From Methylothermaceae bacterium (GTDB lineage Bacteria; Pseudomonadota; Gammaproteobacteria; Methylococcales; Methylothermaceae), in contig JALSIB010000038.1 of NCBI GenBank assembly GCA_026981855.1, positions 62,001 through 126,000 on the forward strand: a stretch of 64,000 bases of DNA, read 5' to 3'. Numbering within the stretch: the stretch's first letter is position 1; each line of letters starts with the position of its first letter. Made by a program: the position numbers and the translations under genes. This document shows positions 41,634-49,427 of the stretch, piece after piece. Below the pieces are notes generated by a model, which searched no databases, was not told the DNA's origin, and was given only the letters and a program-made list of their open reading frames with translations.

Positions 41634-42880
41634 TGCAGGTTCGGATTCAGGACGCAATTTCGGGGGATCGGGAGGCCGAGGAGGCGGCCAGGATCATCCG
41701 GGCCTGTGTGCATTGTGGTTTCTGCAATGCCACCTGTCCCACCTATCGGCTGTTGGGGGACGAGCTCGACGGGCCGCGGGGGCGGATTTATCAGATCAAG
41801 GCGCTTCTGGAAGGCGGCCGGCCCACCTTCAATATCCAGAAGCATCTGGACCGTTGCTTGACTTGCCGGGCATGTGAAACCACCTGTCCTTCCGGAGTCG
41901 AGTACGGACGATTGCTGGATATCGGCCGGGGTTGGCTGGAAAGCGGGGCGCCGAGGCCATTGACCCAGAGGGTTCTGCGGCGGCTGTTGCGATTCTGGCT
42001 GCCGCACCCTCGCCGAATGCGGCCCTTGTGGAATCTGGGGCGGGTCTTGAGGCCGTTGTTGCCCGTTTCATTGAGGGTGTGGCTGGATCCTGGCGAAAAC
42101 GATGCTCACTGGCCCGGGCCGCGCCATCGGAGGCGGATGCTGGTTCTCGACGGTTGCGTGCAGCAACTGGCCGCCGCCCGGATCAATCAGGCCGCGGCCC
42201 GCGTGTTCGACCGCCTGGGAATCAGCCTGATTCGGGTACCGGAGGCGGGGTGCTGCGGCGCCTTGAGTTATCATCTGGGAGCCCACGAGGAAGGGCTGGA
42301 TTTCATGCGCCGCAATATCGACGCTTGGTGGCCGCAGGTGGAGGCCGGGATCGAGGCGATCGTCGTCACCGCTTCCGGGTGCGGGGTGACGGTCAAGGAA
42401 TATGGCCGGTTATTGGCGCATGATCCGGATTACGCCGTCAAGGCGCAGGCGATCTCCGCGCTGACCCGCGATCCCGCCGAGATTCTCGCCGCCGAGGATC
42501 TGGGCGGGTTGAAGGTGAAACCTCGCAGGGTGGCGTTCCAGTCCCCCTGCACCCTGCAACATGGCCAGCGGTTGAATGGTGTGACCGAAGGGGTTCTGCA
42601 AAGCCTGGGCTTCGATCTGGTTGGGGTGGAAGATCCCCATCTGTGCTGTGGTTCCGCCGGCACTTATTCACTCCTGCAGCCGAAACTGGCCGGAGAATTG
42701 CGGGACCGAAAACTCGCCACCCTGGAGAAGGCGGACCCAGACGTCATCGCCAGCGCCAACATCGGCTGCATGCTCCATCTGTCGCCCGCTTCCAGGCGTC
42801 CTGTGGTGCATTGGCTGGAATTGCTGGCGGATCAAGGCAGGGAGACCGGCCGGTCCATATTGTCACCAATCCAACGGTAG
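41633..42880 (+). CDS. glcF: Glycolate oxidase iron-sulfur subunit GlcF
   Basis: Electron-transfer subunit that passes electrons to the quinone pool. The 415-residue protein has two [4Fe-4S] motifs (CVHCGFCNATCPTY at about residue 25 and CLTCRACETTCPSGVEY at about 75) and two CCG heterodisulfide-type domains (EAGCCGALSYH, DPHLCCGSAG with ASANIGCMLH). TGATG overlap with glcE. Its 3' end overlaps the convergent feoC gene by 49 bases. Confidence 0.95.
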   Translation: MQVRIQDAISGDREAEEAARIIRACVHCGFCNATCPTYRLLGDELDGPRGRIYQIKALLEGGRPTFNIQKHLDRCLTCRACETTCPSGVEYGRLLDIGRGWLESGAPRPLTQRVLRRLLRFWLPHPRRMRPLWNLGRVLRPLLPVSLRVWLDPGENDAHWPGPRHRRRMLVLDGCVQQLAAARINQAAARVFDRLGISLIRVPEAGCCGALSYHLGAHEEGLDFMRRNIDAWWPQVEAGIEAIVVTASGCGVTVKEYGRLLAHDPDYAVKAQAISALTRDPAEILAAEDLGGLKVKPRRVAFQSPCTLQHGQRLNGVTEGVLQSLGFDLVGVEDPHLCCGSAGTYSLLQPKLAGELRDRKLATLEKADPDVIASANIGCMLHLSPASRRPVVHWLELLADQGRETGRSILSPIQR

Positions 42881-43080
42881 ATTTCCACGCTTTCGCCGGG
42901 GCACAGCCGGCACCCTCCGGCGCACAAGGTGCCTTGCGGCAATTTGACCACGAGCCCTTTCTTCATCAGACGATGCAGCATCGCGCGCGCGACTTCCGGG
43001 TCGATTTGCAGCCGCGAGGCCAGATCCTTGAGCGGAAGCTGGCGGTGACAGCGCAGCAGCGCCCGCAGTTCCAGGATCAT
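42832..43080 (-). CDS. feoC: FeoC-like Fe-S/winged-helix protein
   Basis: Small partner of the ferrous iron transporter, 82 residues. The N-terminal winged-helix part reads ILELRALLRCHRQLPLKDLASRL with PEVARAMLHRLMKKGLV; the C-terminal part carries a cysteine cluster CAGGCRLCPGE that resembles the FeoC cluster motif. The ATG at 43080 overlaps the feoB stop as ATGA. The family protects or regulates FeoB in enterics. The last 49 bases overlap glcF on the other strand. Confidence 0.85.
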   Translation of the reverse strand: MILELRALLRCHRQLPLKDLASRLQIDPEVARAMLHRLMKKGLVVKLPQGTLCAGGCRLCPGESVEIYRWIGDNMDRPVSLP

Positions 43081-45410
43081 TTGCAGCAACTCCGGTGAAT
43101 GAGACCGGGGCCGCCCTGGCCTGTGGCCGGGACCAGGGGCGGCGCTGTTTTGCGGCCTCTTATCCTGAGAAGCAGCCAGAATGCCGCCAACGCCAGGAAG
43201 ATGGATGCCATCCACAGGACCGATTGCGCCGGATGCCGGGAAAAGGTTGCGGCCTGATAAAAGAAAACGGCGCTGCTGTAGGCCAGCCCGGTGGTCCAGG
43301 TGAGGGCGAAGAGCATCCAGCCGGTTCCCGTCTCCCGCCGGATGGTGGCGGTGGCCGCGACACAGGGGGCGTAGAGAAGGATGAAAAGCAGATAGGCGAA
43401 GGCCCCGTGATGGCCGTCGAAATGGCGCACCATGGCGCCAAAGGTGGCCCCGTGGACCGCCTGGGCGGCAGCGGCCTGGGCCGGATCGCTGGTGGAGTCC
43501 AGGATTCCCAGCCCCAGCGGGTCGGCCAGGTTGCCGATGGCGTCGTTCAGGTTGGCCGGAATGGTGTCCAGTGCCTCCTTCAACGCCGGGATGAGCGCGA
43601 ATGATTTTGCGGTGGAAGCCGGTGTGTGGTCGAGGTGGGAATACAGGGCGTCCAGAGTGCCGACCACGACTTCCTTGGCCAGTACGCCGGTCATGATGCC
43701 CACGGTCGCCGGCCAGTTGTCCTGCTGGATGCCCAAAGGTCCGAATACCGGTGTGATGGCGCGGGCCGCGGCGCTGAGCATGGATTGATCGGGTTCCACT
43801 TCCCCGAACCTGCCATCGGTGCTCCAGGCGTTGAATACGTTGATGACCATGACCATGACGACGATGTACTTCCCCGCGTCGGAGGCGAAACCTTTCAGCC
43901 TCAGCCAACTGTGCAGCAACAGATTGCGCAGGCTCGGCAACTGGTAGGCGGGCAATTCCATCAGCAGGGCTTCGGGTTCGCCGGGGAGAAGGGTGGTCTT
44001 GAGCAGGAATGCGGTCGCCATCGCCGCCAGGATGCCGATGACATACAGCGCGAACACGATGTTCTGGCCTCCATGGGGAAAGAATGCGGCGGCGAACAGG
44101 GCATAGACGGCAAGACGGGCGCCGCAGGACATGAACGGCGCCATCATCACGGTGAGGATGCGTTCGCGTTCGCCTTCCAGGGTTCTTGCGGCCATGATCG
44201 AAGGCACGTTGCAGCCGAACCCGACGATCAGCGGGACGAATGCCTTGCCCGGCAGCCCCAGACGGGACATCAGCCGGTCCATGATGAAGGCGGCGCGCGC
44301 CATGTACCCTGAATCCTCCAGAAAAGTGAGGAACAGATAGAGGAAACCGATGATGGGGATGAAGGTGGCGACCACCTGGAGTCCTCCACCGATGCCGTCC
44401 GCCAGGAACACCTGGAGCCAGGCCGGTGCTTTCACGGTCTGGAGCAGCGCCTTGAAACCGTCGACGAACAGCGCGCCGGCCGCCTGATCGAAGAAATCCA
44501 CGAAGGCGCCGCCGAAATTGATGGTAAAGGTGAACATCAGATACATCGCCAGCAGGAATACCGGAATGCCCAACCAGCGATTCAATACCAGCGTGTCGAT
44601 CCGGTCGGAAGGAGTCGGCAGCCCTGTGTGATTGCGCCGCAGCACTTCCCTTCCGATGGTTTGCGCCTGGCGGTAACGGGCGTCGGCGATCAGCAGGTCG
44701 GGGTCGTCGGGCAGATCGTGGCGGATCGTGGCGGTGAGGCGCTTGGCCGCTTCGGGCAGGGGCGTCGGAGACCTGTGCCCGGCGAGCAGATGAAGCGCCA
44801 GCCAGGGGGAGGGCGGTTCCGCGAGCAAGGGGGTCAGTCCCGTTTCGAGACGGACGAGCGCCTTTTCCAATGGAGGCGGATAGGAAACGATCGGTTCGGG
44901 GCAGTGGGGATTTTCTGATTGTCCGGCGATGGCGCTTTTGAGTGCCTCGATTCCGCCGGCCTGTCGCGCAATCACGGGAACCACGGGAATGCCCAGAATT
45001 TCGCCGAGTTTCCGGGTGTCCACCTCCATCCCCAGACGTTTGGCCCGGTCCATCATGTTGAGCGCCAGAACCTGAGGCGTCCCTGTTTCAAGCAGTTGCA
45101 AGGTCAGATACAGGCCCCGCTCCAGCTGCGTGGCGTCCACGATATTGACGACCACCCCGGCCTGACGGGAGAGCAGAAAATCCCTGGCGATGCGCTCGTC
45201 GGCGGAGGTGTCTTCCGGATCGAGCGAGTAGGTGCCGGGAAGATCGATGACCTTGTAACGGCTGTCCCGGTATCGATAGTGGCCTTCCTTGCGCTCGACG
45301 GTCACCCCCGGCCAGTTGCCGGTGCGCTGCCGGGTTCCGGTGAGAAGATTGAAAAGCGAGGTCTTTCCGGAATTGGGATTGCCGATCAGTGCGATGACAT
45401 GGGTGGTCAT
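43077..45410 (-). CDS. feoB: Ferrous iron transport protein B
   Basis: Inner-membrane Fe(II) transporter with an N-terminal G-protein domain. The 777-residue protein has G1 GNPNSGKTSLF (10-20), G3 DLPGTYSL, G4 NMMDRAKR, a GDI-like helical region to about residue 270, then the membrane domain with GKAFVPLIVGFGCNVPSIMA and SCGARLAVYALFAAAFF (gate cysteines), and LAKEVVVGTLDALY. A cysteine pair ends the protein. Starts inside feoA (ATGA) and overlaps feoC. The operon is likely controlled by Fur and anaerobiosis. Confidence 0.96.
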   Translation of the reverse strand: MTTHVIALIGNPNSGKTSLFNLLTGTRQRTGNWPGVTVERKEGHYRYRDSRYKVIDLPGTYSLDPEDTSADERIARDFLLSRQAGVVVNIVDATQLERGLYLTLQLLETGTPQVLALNMMDRAKRLGMEVDTRKLGEILGIPVVPVIARQAGGIEALKSAIAGQSENPHCPEPIVSYPPPLEKALVRLETGLTPLLAEPPSPWLALHLLAGHRSPTPLPEAAKRLTATIRHDLPDDPDLLIADARYRQAQTIGREVLRRNHTGLPTPSDRIDTLVLNRWLGIPVFLLAMYLMFTFTINFGGAFVDFFDQAAGALFVDGFKALLQTVKAPAWLQVFLADGIGGGLQVVATFIPIIGFLYLFLTFLEDSGYMARAAFIMDRLMSRLGLPGKAFVPLIVGFGCNVPSIMAARTLEGERERILTVMMAPFMSCGARLAVYALFAAAFFPHGGQNIVFALYVIGILAAMATAFLLKTTLLPGEPEALLMELPAYQLPSLRNLLLHSWLRLKGFASDAGKYIVVMVMVINVFNAWSTDGRFGEVEPDQSMLSAAARAITPVFGPLGIQQDNWPATVGIMTGVLAKEVVVGTLDALYSHLDHTPASTAKSFALIPALKEALDTIPANLNDAIGNLADPLGLGILDSTSDPAQAAAAQAVHGATFGAMVRHFDGHHGAFAYLLFILLYAPCVAATATIRRETGTGWMLFALTWTTGLAYSSAVFFYQAATFSRHPAQSVLWMASIFLALAAFWLLLRIRGRKTAPPLVPATGQGGPGLIHRSCCK

Positions 45411-45631
45411 TGGCGGACTCGCACCAGAATCTGTTTCGCAAGGTTGTGGCCGATCGCCATGCGTTCCTGGTGACGGCCGACGACGATGGCGCCGTTGCGG
45501 TTGCGCAGTACCGTCAAATGGGTGCCTGGAGGCAGTCCCAGGCTCAGCATGCGTTTGTGGAGCCTTCCAGGTACCGTAGCGATCTGAATATCTTTACCGG
45601 GAGGAATGGTGTTCAACGGATAGGACGCCAT
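45407..45631 (-). CDS. feoA: Ferrous iron transport protein A
   Basis: SH3-like cytoplasmic partner of FeoB. With the ATG at 45631 the protein has 74 residues: MASYPLNTIPPGKDIQIATV, HKRMLSLGLPPGTHLTVLR and GRHQERMAIGHNLAKQILV, the full FeoA pattern. GAGG lies 6 bases upstream of this ATG, whereas the ATG at 45646 has no ribosome-binding site, so I prefer the shorter form. ATGA overlap with feoB. A Fur-box-like sequence lies just upstream. Confidence 0.92.
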   Translation of the reverse strand: MASYPLNTIPPGKDIQIATVPGRLHKRMLSLGLPPGTHLTVLRNRNGAIVVGRHQERMAIGHNLAKQILVRVRQ

Positions 45632-45646
45632 GGCATGCCTCATCAT

Positions 45647-45668
45647 GTGAATGAGAATGATTGTAGTT
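45647..45668 (-). promoter_or_regulatory. Putative Fur box upstream of feoABC
   Basis: On the plus strand the sequence reads GTGAATGAGAATGATTGTAG, close to the GATAATGATAATCATTATC consensus (AATGAGAATGATT core). It lies about 18-37 bases upstream of the feoA ATG, where Fur-Fe(II) would block transcription. Iron repression of feo is well known; this site is by eye only. Confidence 0.6.
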
Positions 45669-45894
45669 TGTAATCGAGAGGTTGTCTAATGGTTTTTCCT
45701 CCTGTCATGGCCGCACCTTGGGACTTCTCCACCCGGGCCGGCGTCTGATCACAAGTTCCTCAGCAGTCTGAATCCGGCGGCAAGGCGTGGCCGGATCCGA
45801 TTTCCGATCCATGGGTAAAAACATTAAAATACCCGTGTCCTTTGGATGATCGAGGGAGTCAGAGGTTCCACCCCCAGTCAGGAGACAACGAGCA

Positions 45895-46671
45895 ATGGCC
45901 AGGCAGGATATCGCCAAGAAAAAGCGCGCCGGAAAACCCAAAAAGAAACGTTCCTACAGGGGGCGGGCCGTCTTATGGATTTTCGTCTTCATGATCATCG
46001 ACGAGGTGACCCCCGGCATTCCCCTGGCCGAGGTGTTCATTCTGGCGATCCTGATTATTCTGCCCCGCTGGTTGCTCAACATGGTTCACAGGGTGTACGA
46101 ATATGTCCCTCACAAACAGTCGTGGCGCAGCGTCGGGGACATCTGTCACCGTAACGTGTTGACGGTTTCCCCTCAGGCCAGTGTCCTTGAAGCGGCCCGG
46201 TTGATGGGGGAGGAGCAGGTCAGAAGCCTGGTCGTGGTGGAAAAGCGCGAGGCCCTGCCGCTTCTGGAAAGCGAAGCGGAGGACAAGCCGCAAGGCGGCA
46301 AAAAGCAGAGCCGCAAAAAGGCCAGGGAAAAAGCCGCTCAGCCGGAGCACGTGTTTTATCCGGTCGGGATTGTTACCGACCGCGACATTGCCCTGCGGGT
46401 GGAGGCCGAAGGGTTGCCGTGGGAAGAAACCGCCGTCTCCGAGGCGATGACGGCGAACGTGGAGGTGATGCCGTCGCAGACGGAAGTCCACGCGGCGGTG
46501 GAAAAGATGGGGGAACTGGGGATTCGGCAGATACCGGTGGTGGACGACCGCGGCAATCTGATGGGCATTCTCAGCCTGGACGATATCATCGCCATGCTTT
46601 CAGACAGCCTGGACGACATGGTCGAACTGCTGCGGCGGGAAGCGCAATTGGAAGCCGAGATCACGAGATAG
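45895..46671 (+). CDS. Membrane-anchored CBS-domain protein 1
   Basis: A 258-residue protein with a basic N-terminus (ARQDIAKKKRAGKPKKKRSYRG), hydrophobic segments (AVLWIFVFMIIDEV and VFILAILIILPRWLLNMV) and two CBS motifs: residues about 78-160 (GDICHRNVLTVSPQASVLEAARLMGEEQVRSLVVV) and about 180-240 (AVSEAMTANVEVMPSQTEVHAAVEKMGELGIRQIPVVD). A lysine-rich linker (QGGKKQSRKKAREKAA) splits the first CBS domain from its GIVTDRD strand. CBS pairs bind adenosyl ligands. The next gene is a paralogue. GGAG lies 12 bases before the ATG. Ligand and function are unknown. Confidence 0.85.
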   Translation: MARQDIAKKKRAGKPKKKRSYRGRAVLWIFVFMIIDEVTPGIPLAEVFILAILIILPRWLLNMVHRVYEYVPHKQSWRSVGDICHRNVLTVSPQASVLEAARLMGEEQVRSLVVVEKREALPLLESEAEDKPQGGKKQSRKKAREKAAQPEHVFYPVGIVTDRDIALRVEAEGLPWEETAVSEAMTANVEVMPSQTEVHAAVEKMGELGIRQIPVVDDRGNLMGILSLDDIIAMLSDSLDDMVELLRREAQLEAEITR

Positions 46672-46707
46672 ACGCGCCAGCGAGCGACTGGAACCGGGGG
46701 AGAGGAA

Positions 46708-47481
46708 ATGGCCGAAAAAGAGCAAGGCGAAAGAAAGAAACCGAAGAAGGAGCGTTCCTATAAAGCCAAGGTGATCTTGTGGACCGTCGTGCTGATGGTG
46801 ATCGACGAGATCACCATTGGCATTCCGGAGGCGGATCTGGTGCTGTTCTACGTGGTGCTTTTCCGCCCCAAATGGTTTCTCAATATGACCCACAAGCTCT
46901 ACAAATATGTGCCCCACAGGCGGGCCTGGCGTCCCGTCAGCCAGATCTGCCGGCGCGAGCTGGTGACGGTGACGGTGGATGAAACCGTGACCGAAGCGGC
47001 CAGACTGATGCGGGACCATCAGGCCAGAAGCCTCGTCGTGATCGAAGAACGCCGCTATATGCCGGATGCCGCAACGAACCAGGCGGGTAAGAAAAAATCC
47101 TGGTTTGGCAAACGTTCCCGCAAGCAAGCGGTGGAAACTGTGAAATCGGATCCCGAAACCCTTCTCGTGCCGGTCGGCACCCTGACCGACAGAGAGCTGG
47201 TGCTGCGGGTCGGGGCGGCGGAAAATGGGGGGCAGGCCCTGTCGGTGGGAGATATCATGACGCCCGAACCCGGTGTCGTGCTCGAAAACGAAGATATCAA
47301 CTCCGCGGTCGAAAAAATGCGGGAAGCCGGAATGCGCCGTTTGCCGGTGGTGGACGACCGGGGCGCGTTGGTGGGGCTGTTGAGCCTCGATGATGCGATC
47401 ACCGTGCTTTCGGAAGGACTCAACGACATGTCGTTGCTGCTGCAACGCGAAAGTCAAAAGGAAGCGGCGGGCTCGGTCTGA
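46708..47481 (+). CDS. Membrane-anchored CBS-domain protein 2 (tandem paralogue)
   Basis: A 257-residue paralogue of the preceding gene: basic start (EKEQGERKKPKKERSYKAK), hydrophobic segment VILWTVVLMVIDEITIGIPEADLVLFYVVLF, the shared RPKWFLNMTHKLYKYVPHRRAWRPVSQICRRELVTV boundary, and two CBS domains (SVGDIMTPEPGVVL, AVEKMREAGMRRLPVVDDRGALVGLLSLDDA). As in its neighbour a basic insert (GKKKSWFGKRSRKQ) lies within the first CBS domain. It starts 36 bases after the first gene, with GGGGGAGAGG before the ATG. Tandem duplication and divergence are clear; a hetero-oligomer is possible. Confidence 0.85.
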   Translation: MAEKEQGERKKPKKERSYKAKVILWTVVLMVIDEITIGIPEADLVLFYVVLFRPKWFLNMTHKLYKYVPHRRAWRPVSQICRRELVTVTVDETVTEAARLMRDHQARSLVVIEERRYMPDAATNQAGKKKSWFGKRSRKQAVETVKSDPETLLVPVGTLTDRELVLRVGAAENGGQALSVGDIMTPEPGVVLENEDINSAVEKMREAGMRRLPVVDDRGALVGLLSLDDAITVLSEGLNDMSLLLQRESQKEAAGSV

Positions 47482-47524
47482 CGTTCTTCGGCCCGCCGCC
47501 ATATGCCCTGATGAGGAAAGGGAA

Positions 47525-47911
47525 TCAGGGGGCGTTTTGGGTTTTCGCCTTGGGTTCGGCCAGCAACCATTCTTCGTTTTCCCGGGAACGGCAGAAGAAA
47601 AAGACGCTTTCCCCACTCAGGCCCCGGATGCTGTTGTAAATCCTGACCTTGCGGCAGGTTCTCTTGGAGGTCTCATAGGTTTTGACTGGCGTGACTTTAC
47701 CCGCCGCGCCGGTTTTCGGGTTTTTCCATTCCAGGGTTTTGCCATCCGGCTGGTTGTTGAGGGCGTTTTGGACAGCGGAATTGTAGAGCGACCAGTCTTC
47801 TTCGTTGTAATAACGGACCGGGGAGTAATTGAGCCAACGAAGATTGAAGGCTTCGGCTCCCGTGGTCATGAAACCTGCCACGATCAAACACGTCAATAAG
47901 AATTTTTTCAT
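47525..47911 (-). CDS. Exported surface-antigen-like small protein
   Basis: A 128-residue secreted protein: signal peptide MKKFLLTCLIVAGFMTTGAEA, then FNLRWLNYSPVRYYNEEDWSLYNSAVQNALNN, DGKTLEWKNPKTGAAGKVTPVKTYETSKRTCRKVRIYNS and FFFCRSRENEEWLL. This order (LNYSPxRYxxxxDW ... W-NPxTGxxGxxxP ... CR-x-R ... FCR) matches the RT0821/Lpp0805 surface-protein family. AAGGA precedes the ATG at 47911; a longer upstream frame has no signal peptide. Two cysteines may form a disulfide. Role unknown. Converges on the CBS genes with a 43-base gap. Confidence 0.82.
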   Translation of the reverse strand: MKKFLLTCLIVAGFMTTGAEAFNLRWLNYSPVRYYNEEDWSLYNSAVQNALNNQPDGKTLEWKNPKTGAAGKVTPVKTYETSKRTCRKVRIYNSIRGLSGESVFFFCRSRENEEWLLAEPKAKTQNAP

Positions 47912-48072
47912 CCCGTTAGTTCCTTTGATAAAGAGTCCATGGTGGAAATTCGTTAGCAGTATACCCGCCTTTGGCTTTCTGACCAATCTGGACGCGGCCG
48001 CCGCGTGAACCCCGGGAGGCATGCCGAATCACCGGGTTGGCAAAACACTCTCAATCGACGGGACGATTCTTT

Positions 48073-48756
48073 TTATGAAGAAGGGATTTGTGGCGCGGAC
48101 GCTTCTTTTTCATCGTCAGTGACGACACGGATCTCGTCATCCGTTCCGCTTTCAGCTTCCCCGGTTTCCGATTCCGGGGGGGATGTGGAGGATGCGGTTT
48201 GATCCGAATAGATGAGCACCCCGTCTTCTTCCTGATCCGTTTCCGGCTCATCTGTCACTGGCTCTTCTTCCATTTCCGGGGCGGGGGAAGGTTCCAATGG
48301 CGCGGGCGCCTCTGGTTCCGGGTCCGGAATGGAAGCGGACGCAGCGGCTGCCGGTTGTGATGCCGAAGCCTCATCCTTCGAGGGAAGCGCCCGCGCCAGG
48401 CTTTCCAGGCGGCTGTTGAGAAGCCGCTGTAACCGATGGGGGAAGTCGGCCAGGGTTTTGGGGTCGGGATGGAGATGCCAGGCGACGAATACCTGCCAGA
48501 ACTGCTTTTCCGCTTCCAGCCATTGAGCGGCGACTTCCTGGGCTGCTTCATCGCTCAAGGGTTGGTGGCTCTTGAGCCATTGGCTGTAGTGGAGTCCGCG
48601 TTCTGCGGTGTTGCGCTCCAGAAGATCGGCCATTTCCTCCAGGGAGCGGGTTCGTTGCCGGCGTGTACGCCACGACAGCACGCCCCAGGCCAATGCCAGG
48701 AAAGCGAGAAGCAGAAAAAGCTCGGTGCCCAACAGGGCGGGAACGGAAAGATTCAT
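48073..48756 (-). CDS. Membrane-anchored acidic protein, third gene of VWA operon
   Basis: A 227-residue protein with one N-terminal membrane helix (LLGTELFLLLAFLALAWGVLSW), a helical domain (residues 35-125, including AAQWLEAEKQFWQVFVAWHLHPDPKTLADFPHRLQRLL) and a long acidic, proline/serine-rich tail (residues 130-227: PEPEAPAPLEPSPAPEMEEE, DQEEDGVLIYSD). I recognise no family. Its ATG overlaps the preceding gene by ATGA. Context suggests it works with the VWA protein at the inner membrane. Confidence 0.7.
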   Translation of the reverse strand: MNLSVPALLGTELFLLLAFLALAWGVLSWRTRRQRTRSLEEMADLLERNTAERGLHYSQWLKSHQPLSDEAAQEVAAQWLEAEKQFWQVFVAWHLHPDPKTLADFPHRLQRLLNSRLESLARALPSKDEASASQPAAAASASIPDPEPEAPAPLEPSPAPEMEEEPVTDEPETDQEEDGVLIYSDQTASSTSPPESETGEAESGTDDEIRVVTDDEKEASAPQIPSS

Positions 48757-49427
48757 CTGTCGTCGACCAGTGTGATCACCAGGTCTTCGTTTTCTTCGTC
48801 GTTTTCGGAAGATCCGGTCAGATGATGTTCGCTCTGTTTCAGGGTGTCCAAAATCTTTTGCCGGCTGGCCTCTATGTCTTGCTGGGTTCTGTCTGCCGCG
48901 AACATGCGGGTGTATTCCCTGGAGAGGGTTTCCACCGTGGCCGTCGCCACCTGAAGCTGTCGTGTCAACTGTTCTGTTTCCCTTTTGAGCCGGTCGATTT
49001 CTTGCTCGGCTTTGTCGAGCGTTTCTTTCATTACCGGATCTTCCCGCTGGGGCAGGTTCGCCAGCAACTCCTGGTAAGGCTTGGAAAGTTCCCTGACACG
49101 TTGGTCGATTTGGCCGAGCAGGGTGGTGTCTCTTTGCAGGAACAGCTTTACGATCTGATGATAGAGGGCTGTCTCGAGTGCCTGGATGGTGGCCAGGAAT
49201 TCCCGGCGTTTGTCTTCGGGGAAGGACTGGATTTCCATGAGGATTTCGTTCAGCTCCCCGGCGTGATTTTCGCCGGCCTTTCTCAAGCGGTCGATCACTT
49301 TCCTGATGCCCTGTTGTTCCCGCAAGTCGCGCCGGGTCATGATCCAGATGATGCCGGCCAGGGTGACGAGCAGGAGCGCGGCCCCCTCCAGCAGCAGGAA
49401 TCCCGTCAACGGATCAAGCACGATCAT
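48753..49427 (-). CDS. Membrane-anchored coiled-coil protein, second gene of VWA operon
   Basis: A 224-residue protein with one N-terminal membrane segment (GFLLLEGAALLLVTLAGIIWIM) and an almost wholly helical cytoplasmic part with heptad-like repeats (MKETLDKAEQEIDRLKRETE, LTRQLQVATATVETLSREY). The C-terminus is acidic (SSENDEENEDLVITLVDDR). No enzymatic motif and no recognised family. ATGA overlaps on both sides place it in a strictly coupled three-gene operon behind the VWA gene. Confidence 0.7.
   Translation of the reverse strand: MIVLDPLTGFLLLEGAALLLVTLAGIIWIMTRRDLREQQGIRKVIDRLRKAGENHAGELNEILMEIQSFPEDKRREFLATIQALETALYHQIVKLFLQRDTTLLGQIDQRVRELSKPYQELLANLPQREDPVMKETLDKAEQEIDRLKRETEQLTRQLQVATATVETLSREYTRMFAADRTQQDIEASRQKILDTLKQSEHHLTGSSENDEENEDLVITLVDDR

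Noticed and set aside
45705-45941. 78-codon minus-strand frame between feoA and the CBS gene
   Set aside because: It overlaps the start of the CBS gene and its ribosome-binding site, has no recognisable domain and no ribosome-binding site of its own.
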